A DNA stretch of 21,111 nt. It comes from an uncultured Collinsella sp. (GTDB lineage Bacteria; Actinomycetota; Coriobacteriia; Coriobacteriales; Coriobacteriaceae). Below the pieces are notes generated by a model, which saw nothing but the letters and a program-made list of their open reading frames with translations, searched no databases and was not told the DNA's origin. This document shows positions 1 through 6,842 of this stretch, one piece after another. The stretch is from positions 1 through 21,111 of the forward strand of contig CALHDP010000048.1 in the NCBI GenBank assembly GCA_938023085.1. Reading direction: 5' to 3'. The translations under genes were made by a program, and so were the position numbers. Each line of letters begins with the position of its first letter. The stretch's first letter is position 1.

Positions 1-40
1 TGCCGCGCCCCGCAGTGCCCGCTTCCCCCGAGAACAATTA

Positions 41-139
41 TCAGTGCAGGTAGAAGGCCTGTCGATTTTCGAAAAAGGCGGTCATGGTTGGCCTCATCGA
101 GTTAAACGTAGTAGATGGCCCCTTTTCGTGGCGGACCAT
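41..139 (-). pseudogene. small coding-like remnant, possible C-terminal gene fragment
   Basis: A minus-strand frame reads from an ATG at 139 to a TGA at 41-43 (32 residues, ending AFFENRQAFYLH). The frame stays open upstream of that ATG to a stop at 215-217, so about 25 further codons could be read, the most distal ones inside the palindrome at 184-254. No ribosome binding site is evident before the ATG. The composition looks protein-like, but I do not recognise a family. It could be the 3' end of a gene broken by the palindrome, a free small ORF, or chance. No function is proposed. Confidence 0.25.
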
Positions 140-183
140 CAAACGAACGCCGACGCTTGTGCTGTAGCCGCTCCGATCATTCG

Positions 184-254
184 TAAGTTGCGGTGGAATA
201 GTTCCTAAACTCGACTACTCAAGGCTAAAACCGGAACTATATCACCGCAACTTA
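184..254. repeat. dispersed palindrome family 1, copy A
   Basis: The 22-nt arms at 184-205 and 233-254 are inverted complements with two mismatches, around a 27-nt loop. The arm core is GTTGCGGTGGAATAGTTCC. Two further copies with nearly the same arms but unrelated loops lie at 1431-1500 and 8879-8946. The copy is intergenic, 54 bp beyond the stop of the XRE-type gene. No U-tract follows, so it is not an ordinary terminator; a REP- or MITE-like element is more likely. Confidence 0.85.
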
Positions 255-307
255 GGAGGGATGGGCGGGGGAGTACTAGTTGGTTGTTGCTGTCGGACTG
301 GGATGGT

Positions 308-1246
308 TTAGGCTCGCTTGCGATGCTTCCATTGTTTACAGCACCAACGCATGAGTGCTTTTACGACCGGGATGGTGATGAGGATTACCCAGGCGGGATG
401 GGGTTGCCCCAGGCAGAGCCACATGTAGAGGAACCATGCCTCGGCACTGACTGAATAGACGACATCGATCAGCTTAGATAAGTGGCGTTGGTCGATAAGG
501 TCGCCAAGCGCGTAATAGACGGGAATCAGAAAGACGAGGAAGAGTCCCGTAGCCCATGTGCCGTAGACAATGCCGAGCACCAGATAGGCGAGGGCGACAA
601 GCGCGGGGAAGGGGAATTTGTTCCATGTACGTCCGACCTTGGTGTGGAAATGCTTGCCATGATGGTCGAGCTTGTCGTGTGCTTCCTTCCAGCTGGAAAA
701 CGTCTCGCCGTCGATGGTGACGGTGCCGTCGTCATTGGTATGCACACTATGTCCATCGTCCTCAAGCGTATCGATATGCAATCCGCCCGGCCCCACATGG
801 ACCTCTTCACCCTTGCGCTCGTTAGCCACATGGATGCCATTCCAGCCAACATGAACCTCTTCGCCTTTGTTGGGATCAATAACGTGGATGCCGCGCGCAA
901 GGGAAATATCGGCAAGTGGCTTATCGCTGCAATCAGCGTGCTCAGTAGAAGCCTCAGCCTCTTCAGCCTTATCTGAAGATTTGGTGCCGGCGTCGCTGTC
1001 TTGTGCCTCATCATCAGCCTGCGAGTCGTCAGTGCTATCCACCGCCTCCCCATACAACAGCTCATCCAGCGACACACCATACAGCGCGGCGAGCGCAATA
1101 AGGTTATCGGTATCGGGCGAGGATTCGCTGCGCTCCCATTTACTGACAGCCTGGCGGCTTACACCCAGCTGGGCGGCAAGCGCCTCCTGAGAAAGCCCGG
1201 CAGTCTTGCGGCGATCAACGAGCCGCTGCGCCATCGCAAGATCCAT
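308..1246 (-). CDS. XRE-family HTH regulator with histidine-rich repeats and a C-terminal membrane domain
   Basis: Residues about 5-65 form a Cro/C1-type helix-turn-helix (GLSQEALAAQLGVSRQAVSKWE), so the protein probably binds DNA near its own or a neighbouring promoter. An acidic linker (about 70-115) follows. Three consecutive 18-residue repeats come next at about 119-172, built on GIHV....KGEEVHVG. The last 100 residues contain about four hydrophobic segments and end in a basic tail, so the protein is probably membrane-tethered. I chose the ATG at 1246 because AAAGGA sits 6-7 nt upstream; an ATG at 1261 lacks a good ribosome binding site but would add five residues. HTH proteins with membrane tails are common in Firmicutes and Actinobacteria and their ligands are mostly unknown. 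Gene single; palindrome copies A and B flank it. Confidence 0.85.
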   Translation of the reverse strand: MDLAMAQRLVDRRKTAGLSQEALAAQLGVSRQAVSKWERSESSPDTDNLIALAALYGVSLDELLYGEAVDSTDDSQADDEAQDSDAGTKSSDKAEEAEASTEHADCSDKPLADISLARGIHVIDPNKGEEVHVGWNGIHVANERKGEEVHVGPGGLHIDTLEDDGHSVHTNDDGTVTIDGETFSSWKEAHDKLDHHGKHFHTKVGRTWNKFPFPALVALAYLVLGIVYGTWATGLFLVFLIPVYYALGDLIDQRHLSKLIDVVYSVSAEAWFLYMWLCLGQPHPAWVILITIPVVKALMRWCCKQWKHRKRA

Positions 1247-1301
1247 GACAGTTCCTTTCATATGGTGACCGTAATCGAATGAGCCGAGTATGCCGAGAAC
1301 A

Positions 1302-1367
1302 ACCGGTAGCGACCACCATTTCTAGTTAGAATCTGCCCCAACCCTACCGCAACTACCGGTAGCAACC
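1302..1367 (-). promoter_or_regulatory. candidate operator region upstream of the XRE-type gene
   Basis: The 13-mer ACCGGTAGC(G/A)ACC occurs at 1302-1314 and 1355-1367, in the same orientation and 53 bp apart. The second copy overlaps a perfect palindrome CTACCGGTAG (1353-1362). Between them, TTCTA-GT-TAGAA (1320-1331) is another perfect dyad. These lie 56-121 bp upstream of the chosen start and could be autoregulatory sites. I could not assign clear -35/-10 boxes. Confidence 0.35.
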
Positions 1368-1430
1368 CCTAACGACCAGCCATTTCAGGACAAATGTCAG
1401 TGCAAGTAGCAGCCAAGAGCCTCCACTCAG

Positions 1431-1500
1431 TAAGTTGCGGTGGAATAGTTCCCAGATTCAGTTAATTGAGCCCAAGCAGGAACTATTTCACCGCAACTTA
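1431..1500. repeat. dispersed palindrome family 1, copy B
   Basis: Arms of 22 nt at 1431-1452 and 1479-1500 pair with one mismatch around a 26-nt loop. The left arm is identical to that of copy A. The copy lies in the long gene-free stretch between the XRE-type gene and pfkA, so copies A and B bracket the XRE-type gene. Confidence 0.85.
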
Positions 1501-1560
1501 ATTTCAGACCAGGCACCCGCAGCAAGAAGACAAATAGCCTCGGTCTCCCTAGTTACCGTA

Positions 1561-1681
1561 GGAGGCCCCAGGGCTTACCTCCCAAATCTTTCCGCAGGAC
1601 GGAAGGATCCCGCCGCGCGAAGCGCGCAGCGGGGCCCTGACATGTCCGAGGACGATTTGGGAGGTAAGCCCTGGGGCCTCC
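1561..1681. repeat. 121-bp cloverleaf-like inverted repeat downstream of pfkA
   Basis: A perfect 28-bp closing stem (1561-1588 with 1654-1681) encloses three smaller hairpins. Arm one is TTCCG/CGGAA (1590-1594, 1600-1604). Arm two is CCCGC..GCGCG with CGCGC..GCGGG (1609-1633). Arm three is GTCC/GGAC (1644-1653). It begins 23 bp past the pfkA stop, so it could block or process that transcript, but no U-tract follows on either strand. Its size and branching exceed a normal terminator and suggest a structured repeat element. Confidence 0.8.
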
Positions 1682-1704
1682 GATGAGAGCGGTTCCAGCC
1701 GAGG

Positions 1705-2784
1705 CTATTCGTCGCCGAAGCTGATGCCCAACGCCTTGGCCTCGCGCACCAGGTCGCTCTGGGGATCGACATACTTGAGCTTGCCGGCGACATCCTCGAG
1801 CGGCATGTGACACATCTTGCCGTCACGCAGGGCGATCATGTAGCCAAACTCGCCGCGTAGACAGCCCAGTGCCGCCTCGACGCCGCACTGGGTCGCAAAG
1901 ATGCGGTCCTGGGCGTCGGGCTGGCCGCCGCGCTGCGTGTGGCCGGGGATGGCGACGCGGGTCTCGCGACCGGTCTTGGCCTCGATCTCCTTGGCGATGT
2001 CGTAGACGATCGACGGGCTCGTGCGCTCGGCGAGTTTCTTCTTGTACTCCTTCTTGGACAGCGCCGCGTCCTCCTTGGAGATAGCGCCCTCGGCGACGGC
2101 CACGATAGTAAAGCGGCTGCCGGTCTCCATGCGATGCTCGATGGTCTTGATGACGTTATCCATGTCGTAGGGGATCTCGGGAATCAAGATGACATCCGCG
2201 CCGCCCGCGACGCCGGCGTATAGCGGGATCCAGCCAACCTTGTGGCCCATGATCTCGATAACGAACACGCGGCCGTGGCTCGAAGCGGTGGTGTGAATGT
2301 CGTCGATGCACTTGGTGGCGACGTCGATGGCGCTCGTAAAGCCAAACGTCAGCTCGGTGCCCCAGGTGTCGTTATCGATGGTCTTAGGCAGGGCGATAAC
2401 GTTGAGGCCCTCTTCGCGCAGACGGTTGGCGGTCTTGGTGGAGCCGTTGCCGCCCAGCATAAACAGGCAGTCGAGCTGCAGCTTATGATAGGTGTGGACC
2501 ATTGCCGGCACCTTCTCGACGCCGTCGGCCTCGGGAATATCCAGGCGCTTGAACGGCGTACGGCTCGTGCCCAGGATGGTGCCGCCACGGGTAAGGATGC
2601 CGCTAAAATCGGCGGGCGTCATGACGCGGAACCGGCTGTAGATAAGGCCCTGGTAGCCGTCCTCAAAACCATAGATCTCAATAGGCTCTTCGCTATTGGT
2701 CATAAGCGTTTTGACAATGCCGCGCATGGTGGCGTTGAGCGCCTGGCAGTCGCCGCCACTGGTAAGAAGACCGATCCTAAGCAT
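1705..2784 (-). CDS. pfkA: 6-phosphofructokinase
   Basis: Cytoplasmic glycolytic enzyme that phosphorylates fructose 6-phosphate to the 1,6-bisphosphate. The 359-residue protein is a full-length PFK-family member. It has the N-terminal phosphate loop (LLTSGGDCQALN, 6-17), GTSRTPF (72-78), GGNGST (111-116), the catalytic PKTIDND (133-139, base Asp137), MGHKVG (179-184) and GHTQRGG (281-287). The glycine at 114, where pyrophosphate-dependent enzymes have Asp, argues for ATP. Lys134, where E. coli has Gly124, is shared with the PPi and long-type enzymes. Asn113 replaces the usual Asp of GGDGS. The ATG at 2784 is preceded by GGAAGGA at 7-nt spacing. Donor specificity (ATP or PPi) is inferred only. 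Confidence 0.93.
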   Translation of the reverse strand: MLRIGLLTSGGDCQALNATMRGIVKTLMTNSEEPIEIYGFEDGYQGLIYSRFRVMTPADFSGILTRGGTILGTSRTPFKRLDIPEADGVEKVPAMVHTYHKLQLDCLFMLGGNGSTKTANRLREEGLNVIALPKTIDNDTWGTELTFGFTSAIDVATKCIDDIHTTASSHGRVFVIEIMGHKVGWIPLYAGVAGGADVILIPEIPYDMDNVIKTIEHRMETGSRFTIVAVAEGAISKEDAALSKKEYKKKLAERTSPSIVYDIAKEIEAKTGRETRVAIPGHTQRGGQPDAQDRIFATQCGVEAALGCLRGEFGYMIALRDGKMCHMPLEDVAGKLKYVDPQSDLVREAKALGISFGDE

Positions 2785-2822
2785 GATGAATCCTTCCGGG
2801 CAAGTTATAACATGCGCATAAG

Positions 2823-2855
2823 TTTACCCCCGCACACTGTTGATACGGGGGTAAA
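2823..2855 (-). terminator. hairpin between the amide hydrolase gene and pfkA
   Basis: A 10-bp perfect stem (TTTACCCCCG at 2823-2832 with CGGGGGTAAA at 2846-2855) has a 13-nt loop. It lies about 70 bp past the amide hydrolase stop and 39 bp before pfkA. The U-tract on the minus strand is poor, so it may be a weak terminator or a leader structure of pfkA. Confidence 0.45.
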
Positions 2856-2924
2856 ACGTGTTAGCTCAAGCGTATAGAAATGTAAACAACGTCAGGCGAG
2901 CGTAAGGTCGACGAGCCTGGGTCC

Positions 2925-4010
2925 TTACAGTGCGAAGGCGTCGACGTCGCCCCAGTGGCGGCGCAGCGTAATGGCGGCGGCGGGTTCGGTATTGTCAAAG
3001 ACGACCGACCATTGCGTATTGCTGGTGATGTCTTTCGGATTGGGTTCTTGCGCTGCAGCGCGTAGGGCCTTCCAAGCGACTGCCTCGTCCTGGGCACCGA
3101 CATGGGCGTCAAGGACATCGGCGATTGCGATGGCGCGCTCTTTACCATGGCCCAGCTCGCCATTCTTTTGGTTGGGCAGCACTTCGTCGCCATAGCAGGC
3201 GTAGAAGTTCGTAACCTGGCGTACAGGAGTCGCTTTGAAAGCACGGTCCGGATCGCGCGGATCCCACTCTACTACGCGCGCGTCACCGGCGGCGTCGTTG
3301 ATAAAGAAGTGGTAATCGCGTCCTGCCATGGCGTGCATGTCGTAGGCGGAAAGCAGGTCGACAGCTTCTTGCGTGGTGGCGGCACGGTCGAGCACCAGAC
3401 GGATGGCGAGCGAGGTATTGATGACGGGGCGTTGCGCGTCCTGGTCACAGGGCTTGGAATCCAGAGTGAGTACGGCAATGGACACGCCGCATTCGTTAAC
3501 ACCGTCGAGCTGGGCAAACGGGCCCATGAGTGCGGCGGCACGTCCGGCGACGGAGTCAAGCGGAGTGTTATCGCCCAGGTTGTTAAGGGCGGCAAACCCG
3601 ATGGAGGCATAGCCGCCACGTGGGTGATTGCGCACCAGCAGCGCCGAGGTGTCGTCCTTAAAGTCGTAATTGCGACCGGTGCGCACGCGGCCTTCGGCAT
3701 CTACGGCGACAAAAGCGCTGCAGGCAAACTGGGGCGCCTGGACATGTACCGGCACACCGGGCAGCACCTGCGCCACCACGGCATCGATGTAGGCCTGGTC
3801 GTCGCGCACGCCAGCGGCGATGATGCGATCAAGATCGTAGTCGTAGGCGATGTCGATTGCGTACAGGTCATAGCCATCCGCGTAGCCGGTCAAGCGTTTG
3901 AGCGACGCGGCGGACTTGATTTGCTTGTGATAAACGATACCGGTGGCAGCGGCAAGGCCGACGGCGACTCCCGCGACACTGCAGGCGATGGCAATGTTAC
4001 GTGGCTTCAT
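2925..4010 (-). CDS. linear amide C-N hydrolase, choloylglycine hydrolase/NAAA superfamily, membrane-anchored
   Basis: An Ntn-type hydrolase that would cut a linear amide bond, such as an N-acyl amide, outside the membrane. Residues 7-26 form one hydrophobic segment behind a short basic start, a signal peptide or anchor. The motif ACSAFVAVD gives the probable nucleophile Cys97, and GRNYDF gives Arg113 and Asp116. The C-to-R and R-to-D spacings (16 and 3) match those of bile salt hydrolase and of N-acylethanolamine acid amidase. DGVNECG (Asn172) and TNFY (Asn268) fit the two conserved asparagines. Because the Cys is internal, self-cleavage before Cys97 is expected, as in NAAA and acid ceramidase. 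AGGAG lies 6 nt before the ATG. The substrate is unknown; bile salts are possible but not indicated. Confidence 0.82.
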   Translation of the reverse strand: MKPRNIAIACSVAGVAVGLAAATGIVYHKQIKSAASLKRLTGYADGYDLYAIDIAYDYDLDRIIAAGVRDDQAYIDAVVAQVLPGVPVHVQAPQFACSAFVAVDAEGRVRTGRNYDFKDDTSALLVRNHPRGGYASIGFAALNNLGDNTPLDSVAGRAAALMGPFAQLDGVNECGVSIAVLTLDSKPCDQDAQRPVINTSLAIRLVLDRAATTQEAVDLLSAYDMHAMAGRDYHFFINDAAGDARVVEWDPRDPDRAFKATPVRQVTNFYACYGDEVLPNQKNGELGHGKERAIAIADVLDAHVGAQDEAVAWKALRAAAQEPNPKDITSNTQWSVVFDNTEPAAAITLRRHWGDVDAFAL

Positions 4011-4171
4011 GACGACTCCTCTCGTCCTGTTAGCGTAATTGTCGCAAAAGGTGCACGGGCATGATGGCTCAACTTGGTGAGTGGCGCGGAATTAAGCACG
4101 GAATGAAGAGTGCGGCACTGGCGTGGCGGGGTATGCTGGAGGGGACCATCAACCCAGCGAAAGGGGAGAGC

Positions 4172-5557
4172 ATGACGGATCAGGAAACGCCCGAGCGCGC
4201 GCATGTGACGGCCGACGATATCGAGGCCGCCAACGACCTTATCGACTTTATCGAGGCGTGCCCCAGCATGTTCCATACGGCGGCGACTATTATGGCCGAG
4301 CTCGACGAGGCGGGCTTTACCTACCTGCCCGAGAACGCGGCGTGGGACATCGAGCCGGGCGGGCGTTATTACACGCAGCGCAACACCTCGAGCGTTGTTG
4401 CCTTTAAGGTGGGCGAGGACCTGGCCGCGACGTGGGGCGAGGACGGCGTTGCCGGTGACTATCATTTTCAGCTCACGGCGTCGCACAGCGATTCGCCGAC
4501 GTTTAAGGTCAAGGCCGTGCCTGAGCTTGACGGCGCGGGCGAGACGCTGCGCCTGAACACCGAGGCCTACGGCGGCATGATTGACTACACCTGGTTCGAC
4601 CGTCCGCTGGCGCTCGCGGGTCGCGTGCTGGTGCGCGAGGGCGACCGTATTGAGAGCCGCCTGCTTGCCACCGAGCGCGAGGTTGCCATTATTCCGAGCC
4701 TTGCCATCCACATGAACCGCGGCGTTAACGAGAGCTTTGCTCCCAATCGCGCCGTTGACCTGTGCCCGCTCATCAGCGCTGGTGACCTTAAACAGGGCGA
4801 CTTTGACGCCCTGATCGCCGACGAGCTGGACGTTGAGCCCGAGCAAATTTTGGGCCGCGATCTGTTCCTGGTCAATCGTCAGGATGCGCGTATTTGGGGC
4901 TGGGCCGACGAGTTTATCTCGACACCCAAGCTTGACGACCTGGCCTGCGCCTACACCTCGCTACAGGCATTTTTGGGCGCCGAGAACGCGCGCGACGTCT
5001 CGGTCTTCTGCTGTTTTGATAACGAGGAGGTTGGTTCCGAGACCAAACAGGGCGCCATGTCAACGTTCTTGGCCGATGCATTGCGCCGCATTAACGGATC
5101 GCTGGGCTTTGACGACGAGTCGTATCATCGCGCCCTTGCCGCATCGATGCTCGTGAGCTGCGACAACGCGCATGCCGTGCACCCCAACCACGCCGAGAAG
5201 TGCGATGCGCGCAACCAGGTTGTGCTCAACGGCGGCATCGTCATCAAGGAAGCCGCCAACCAGCACTATTGTACCGATGCCTTTAGCCGCGCGGTGTTCC
5301 AAGCTATTTGCGATGACGCCGACGTGCCCACGCAGGCCTTCGCCAACAAGAGCGATATGGCCGGCGGATCCACGCTCGGCAATCTGTCCAATATGCAGGC
5401 GAGCATGCATGCCGTGGACGTGGGCCTGCCGCAGCTGGCCATGCACTCGAGCTACGAGACCGGCGGCGTGCGCGACGTGATGTACGCCATCCGCGCCCTC
5501 ACGGCTTTCTACGAGCGAAACCTAACCATCAACGGCGCCGAAAGCGTGGAGCTCTAA
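4172..5557 (+). CDS. apeB: M18 family aminopeptidase (aspartyl aminopeptidase type)
   Basis: A cytoplasmic dizinc exopeptidase that removes N-terminal residues, typically acidic ones, from peptides. The family pattern is complete in 461 residues. It starts ANDLIDFIEACPSMFHT near the N-terminus, then has the metal site TASHSDSP (His105, Asp107), the bridging aspartate in LDDLA (Asp255), CFDNEEVGS (Glu285-Glu286), SCDNAHAVHPN (Asp331) and the C-terminal MHSSYE (His425). The ATG at 4172 is preferred over an in-frame ATG at 4061: it has AAGGGGAGAG just upstream, and homologues begin close to this point. The gene is divergent from the amide hydrolase gene and ends in a strong terminator, so it is probably monocistronic. 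Confidence 0.93.
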   Translation: MTDQETPERAHVTADDIEAANDLIDFIEACPSMFHTAATIMAELDEAGFTYLPENAAWDIEPGGRYYTQRNTSSVVAFKVGEDLAATWGEDGVAGDYHFQLTASHSDSPTFKVKAVPELDGAGETLRLNTEAYGGMIDYTWFDRPLALAGRVLVREGDRIESRLLATEREVAIIPSLAIHMNRGVNESFAPNRAVDLCPLISAGDLKQGDFDALIADELDVEPEQILGRDLFLVNRQDARIWGWADEFISTPKLDDLACAYTSLQAFLGAENARDVSVFCCFDNEEVGSETKQGAMSTFLADALRRINGSLGFDDESYHRALAASMLVSCDNAHAVHPNHAEKCDARNQVVLNGGIVIKEAANQHYCTDAFSRAVFQAICDDADVPTQAFANKSDMAGGSTLGNLSNMQASMHAVDVGLPQLAMHSSYETGGVRDVMYAIRALTAFYERNLTINGAESVEL

Positions 5558-5594
5558 AACCTGCTAAAAGGGACAGGTTTATTTTGCAGGTTTT
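5556..5594 (+). repeat. AAAAGGGACAGG element, copy 1 (hairpin at stop codon)
   Basis: The inverted repeat AAAACCTGC (5556-5564) / GCAGGTTTT (5586-5594) encloses a 21-nt loop containing AAAAGGGACAGGTTTATTTT. It overlaps the aminopeptidase stop codon. Copies of the core occur at 7828-7859 and 17775-17790. It is a dispersed repeat that could also add to termination here. Confidence 0.7.
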
Positions 5595-5642
5595 ATCTGG
5601 GCAAATGCAAAGGGTGAAACCGAGCTAGATCGGTGGTACGTG

Positions 5643-5676
5643 GCCGCCGAGGTGCAGTGCACCTCGGCGGCTTTTT
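5643..5676 (+). terminator. intrinsic terminator of the M18 aminopeptidase gene
   Basis: A perfect 13-bp GC-rich stem (5643-5655 with 5659-5671) has a 3-nt loop and is followed by TTTTT. It lies 86 bp after the stop codon. Confidence 0.93.
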
Positions 5677-5704
5677 GTGCACAGAGTGCGGCTAATGCTA
5701 ATAA

Positions 5705-5746
5705 GTGCTATACGTGCTTTACGTATCTACCATAGAGTTTTATGAT
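5705..5746 (+). promoter_or_regulatory. promoter and operator of the toxin-antitoxin module
   Basis: A near-consensus promoter is visible: TTTACG (5718-5723), a 17-bp gap, TATGAT (5741-5746). The -35 box lies inside a perfect dyad ATACGT-GCTTT-ACGTAT (5710-5726). The same stretch also reads as 9-bp tandem units GTGCTATAC, GTGCTTTAC and GTATCTACC (5705-5731). This fits repression by the RHH antitoxin encoded just downstream. The predicted leader is under 25 nt. Confidence 0.65.
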
Positions 5747-5771
5747 GATTTTAAAGTATTAAGGAGGGGTC

Positions 5772-6152
5772 ATGACCACAGCAGCCGCTCAGATCAACGT
5801 ACGTCTCGATGCCGATCTTAAAAGGAGCGGGGACGCCGCTCTCTCCAGGGCCGGTATGACGCCGAGCCAAGCGGTGCGAGCGCTCTGGCAGCTTGCAGCG
5901 TCGCTGGCCGATCGCCCCGGTGCGCTCGAGGATATCCTGCTGCCCAGTCGTGTCCGGGCGGAACAGCGCGAGCGCGAAAAGGCCGCTAAACGTAAGCTCG
6001 AGCTCATGGATCAGGGGTCGAAGCTGTTCGCTGCCGCTTGCCGTGAGTCGGGAATCGATATGGTCAAGGCTCAGCCCTCGGGCGATGAAGAACTCAAACG
6101 GAACGCCTACGCGGATCGCTACGGCGAGGAGATGAGCTGGCTCTATGAGTGA
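5772..6152 (+). CDS. RelB/DinJ-type ribbon-helix-helix antitoxin
   Basis: A 126-residue protein whose first 45 residues match the RelB/DinJ pattern. QINVRLDADLKRSGDAAL forms the beta strand and first helix, and GMTPSQAVRALWQ the second helix. It should bind the operator as a dimer and neutralise the next gene's product through its C-terminal part. It is longer than the usual 80-100 residues; the extra part (about 60-126) is charged and probably disordered or toxin-binding. AAGGAGGGG directly precedes the ATG at 5772. Its stop overlaps the toxin start by 8 nt (ATGAGTGA), a typical coupled module. The antitoxin role is inferred from fold and position. Confidence 0.82.
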   Translation: MTTAAAQINVRLDADLKRSGDAALSRAGMTPSQAVRALWQLAASLADRPGALEDILLPSRVRAEQREREKAAKRKLELMDQGSKLFAAACRESGIDMVKAQPSGDEELKRNAYADRYGEEMSWLYE

Positions 6153-6639
6153 GGCTCCAAGGCGCATCTTGGTTGACACCAACGTGTGGCTCGATTACTT
6201 CATTCCCTCACGACGTGGTCGTTCGGTGGCGATTGAGTTTTTACGCGATGCATGCACGGCGCAGGTGGATTTGCTGTATGCGGCGACATCGTCCAAAGAT
6301 CTGTTCTATTTGATTTCGAGCGAACATAAGGCGTGGTATCGGCGCGAGCATGGCTCGCTATCCCAAGATGCCGCCGTGGCGGCGACATCACTTGCATGGG
6401 ATTGCCTCGACGTGTTGTCGCAACTTGCCACGCCGGTACCCTGCGACCTGAGTGACATATGGATGGCGAGCAAGCAGCGTAATCTCCATAGCGATTACGA
6501 AGACGATTTAATCATTGCGGCAGCGATACGCTCCCAAGCAGATTTACTGGTCACCAACGATGCCAAGCTCTGTTCGCATGCGCCCGTCGCAGTAATGAAC
6601 GTCGAAAACGCAAGAAACTATCTAACAACACTTAAATAG
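6145..6639 (+). CDS. PIN-domain ribonuclease toxin
   Basis: A 164-residue PIN-domain protein, probably a metal-dependent RNase toxin. The N-terminal strand ILVDTNVWLDYF carries the first acidic ligand (Asp11). The central helix region has Asp52/Glu60. SDYEDDLIIAAA (Asp118 to Asp121) and LLVTNDAKL (Asp139) provide the distal acidic residues. The whole fold appears present with no break. The start overlaps the antitoxin stop by 8 nt, so the two are co-translated. PIN toxins of the VapC type cut tRNA, rRNA or mRNA; the target here cannot be read from sequence. A RelB-like antitoxin paired with a PIN toxin is a known mixed arrangement. Confidence 0.85.
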   Translation: MSEAPRRILVDTNVWLDYFIPSRRGRSVAIEFLRDACTAQVDLLYAATSSKDLFYLISSEHKAWYRREHGSLSQDAAVAATSLAWDCLDVLSQLATPVPCDLSDIWMASKQRNLHSDYEDDLIIAAAIRSQADLLVTNDAKLCSHAPVAVMNVENARNYLTTLK

Positions 6640-6653
6640 CGCTAGACCCCTCT

Positions 6654-6829
6654 GGTCGAATAATGGCCAGCGAGAGCCCACAGGTAGGGCCGCGCCAGCA
6701 AAGCGCCGCAGGTCGAACAAAAGTCAGCGAGAGCCCGCCGTTTGAGACAAGGTGCCGTGAAATGAAAAGGCGCTGACCTTCTGGTCGCGCCTTTGAAATT
6801 GAACGGCAGATTGGCCAAACGGCGGGCTC
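6654..6829. repeat. compound repeat: 26-bp direct repeats leading into nested hairpins
   Basis: Two 26-bp direct repeats at 6654-6679 and 6711-6736 match at 22 positions (start GGTCGAA, end CAGCGAGAGCCC) with a 57-bp offset. The second runs into an inverted repeat: GAGCCCGCCGTTTG (6731-6744) with CAAACGGCGGGCTC (6816-6829), perfect over 14 bp. Nested inside is a hairpin AAAGGCGC/GCGCCTTT (6766-6773, 6787-6794), extended by GACC-TTCT-GGTC. No open frame is convincing here. It looks like a degenerate repeat element between convergent genes. Confidence 0.7.
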
Positions 6830-6842
6830 GCAGCGTCGGCTC

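Noticed and set aside
1561..1681. tRNA gene suggested by the cloverleaf shape
   Set aside because: The closing stem is 28 bp rather than 7, and there is no T-loop, anticodon or CCA-type pattern.
1553..1826. Short frames over the cloverleaf element
   Set aside because: Their sequences merely translate the inverted repeat and the end of pfkA in other frames.
2925..4010. Assignment as bile salt hydrolase (bsh)
   Set aside because: Catalytic spacing fits the superfamily, but the N-terminal anchor and internal Cys differ from BSH, which starts at Met-Cys and is cytoplasmic.
3102..4064. 320-residue plus-strand open frame opposite the amide hydrolase
   Set aside because: It is antisense to a gene with clear catalytic motifs; long shadow frames are common in high-GC DNA and it shows no domain.
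4061..4171. Longer M18 aminopeptidase starting at 4061
   Set aside because: No ribosome binding site there; the extra 37 residues are not typical of the family, while 4172 has AAGGGGAGAG upstream.
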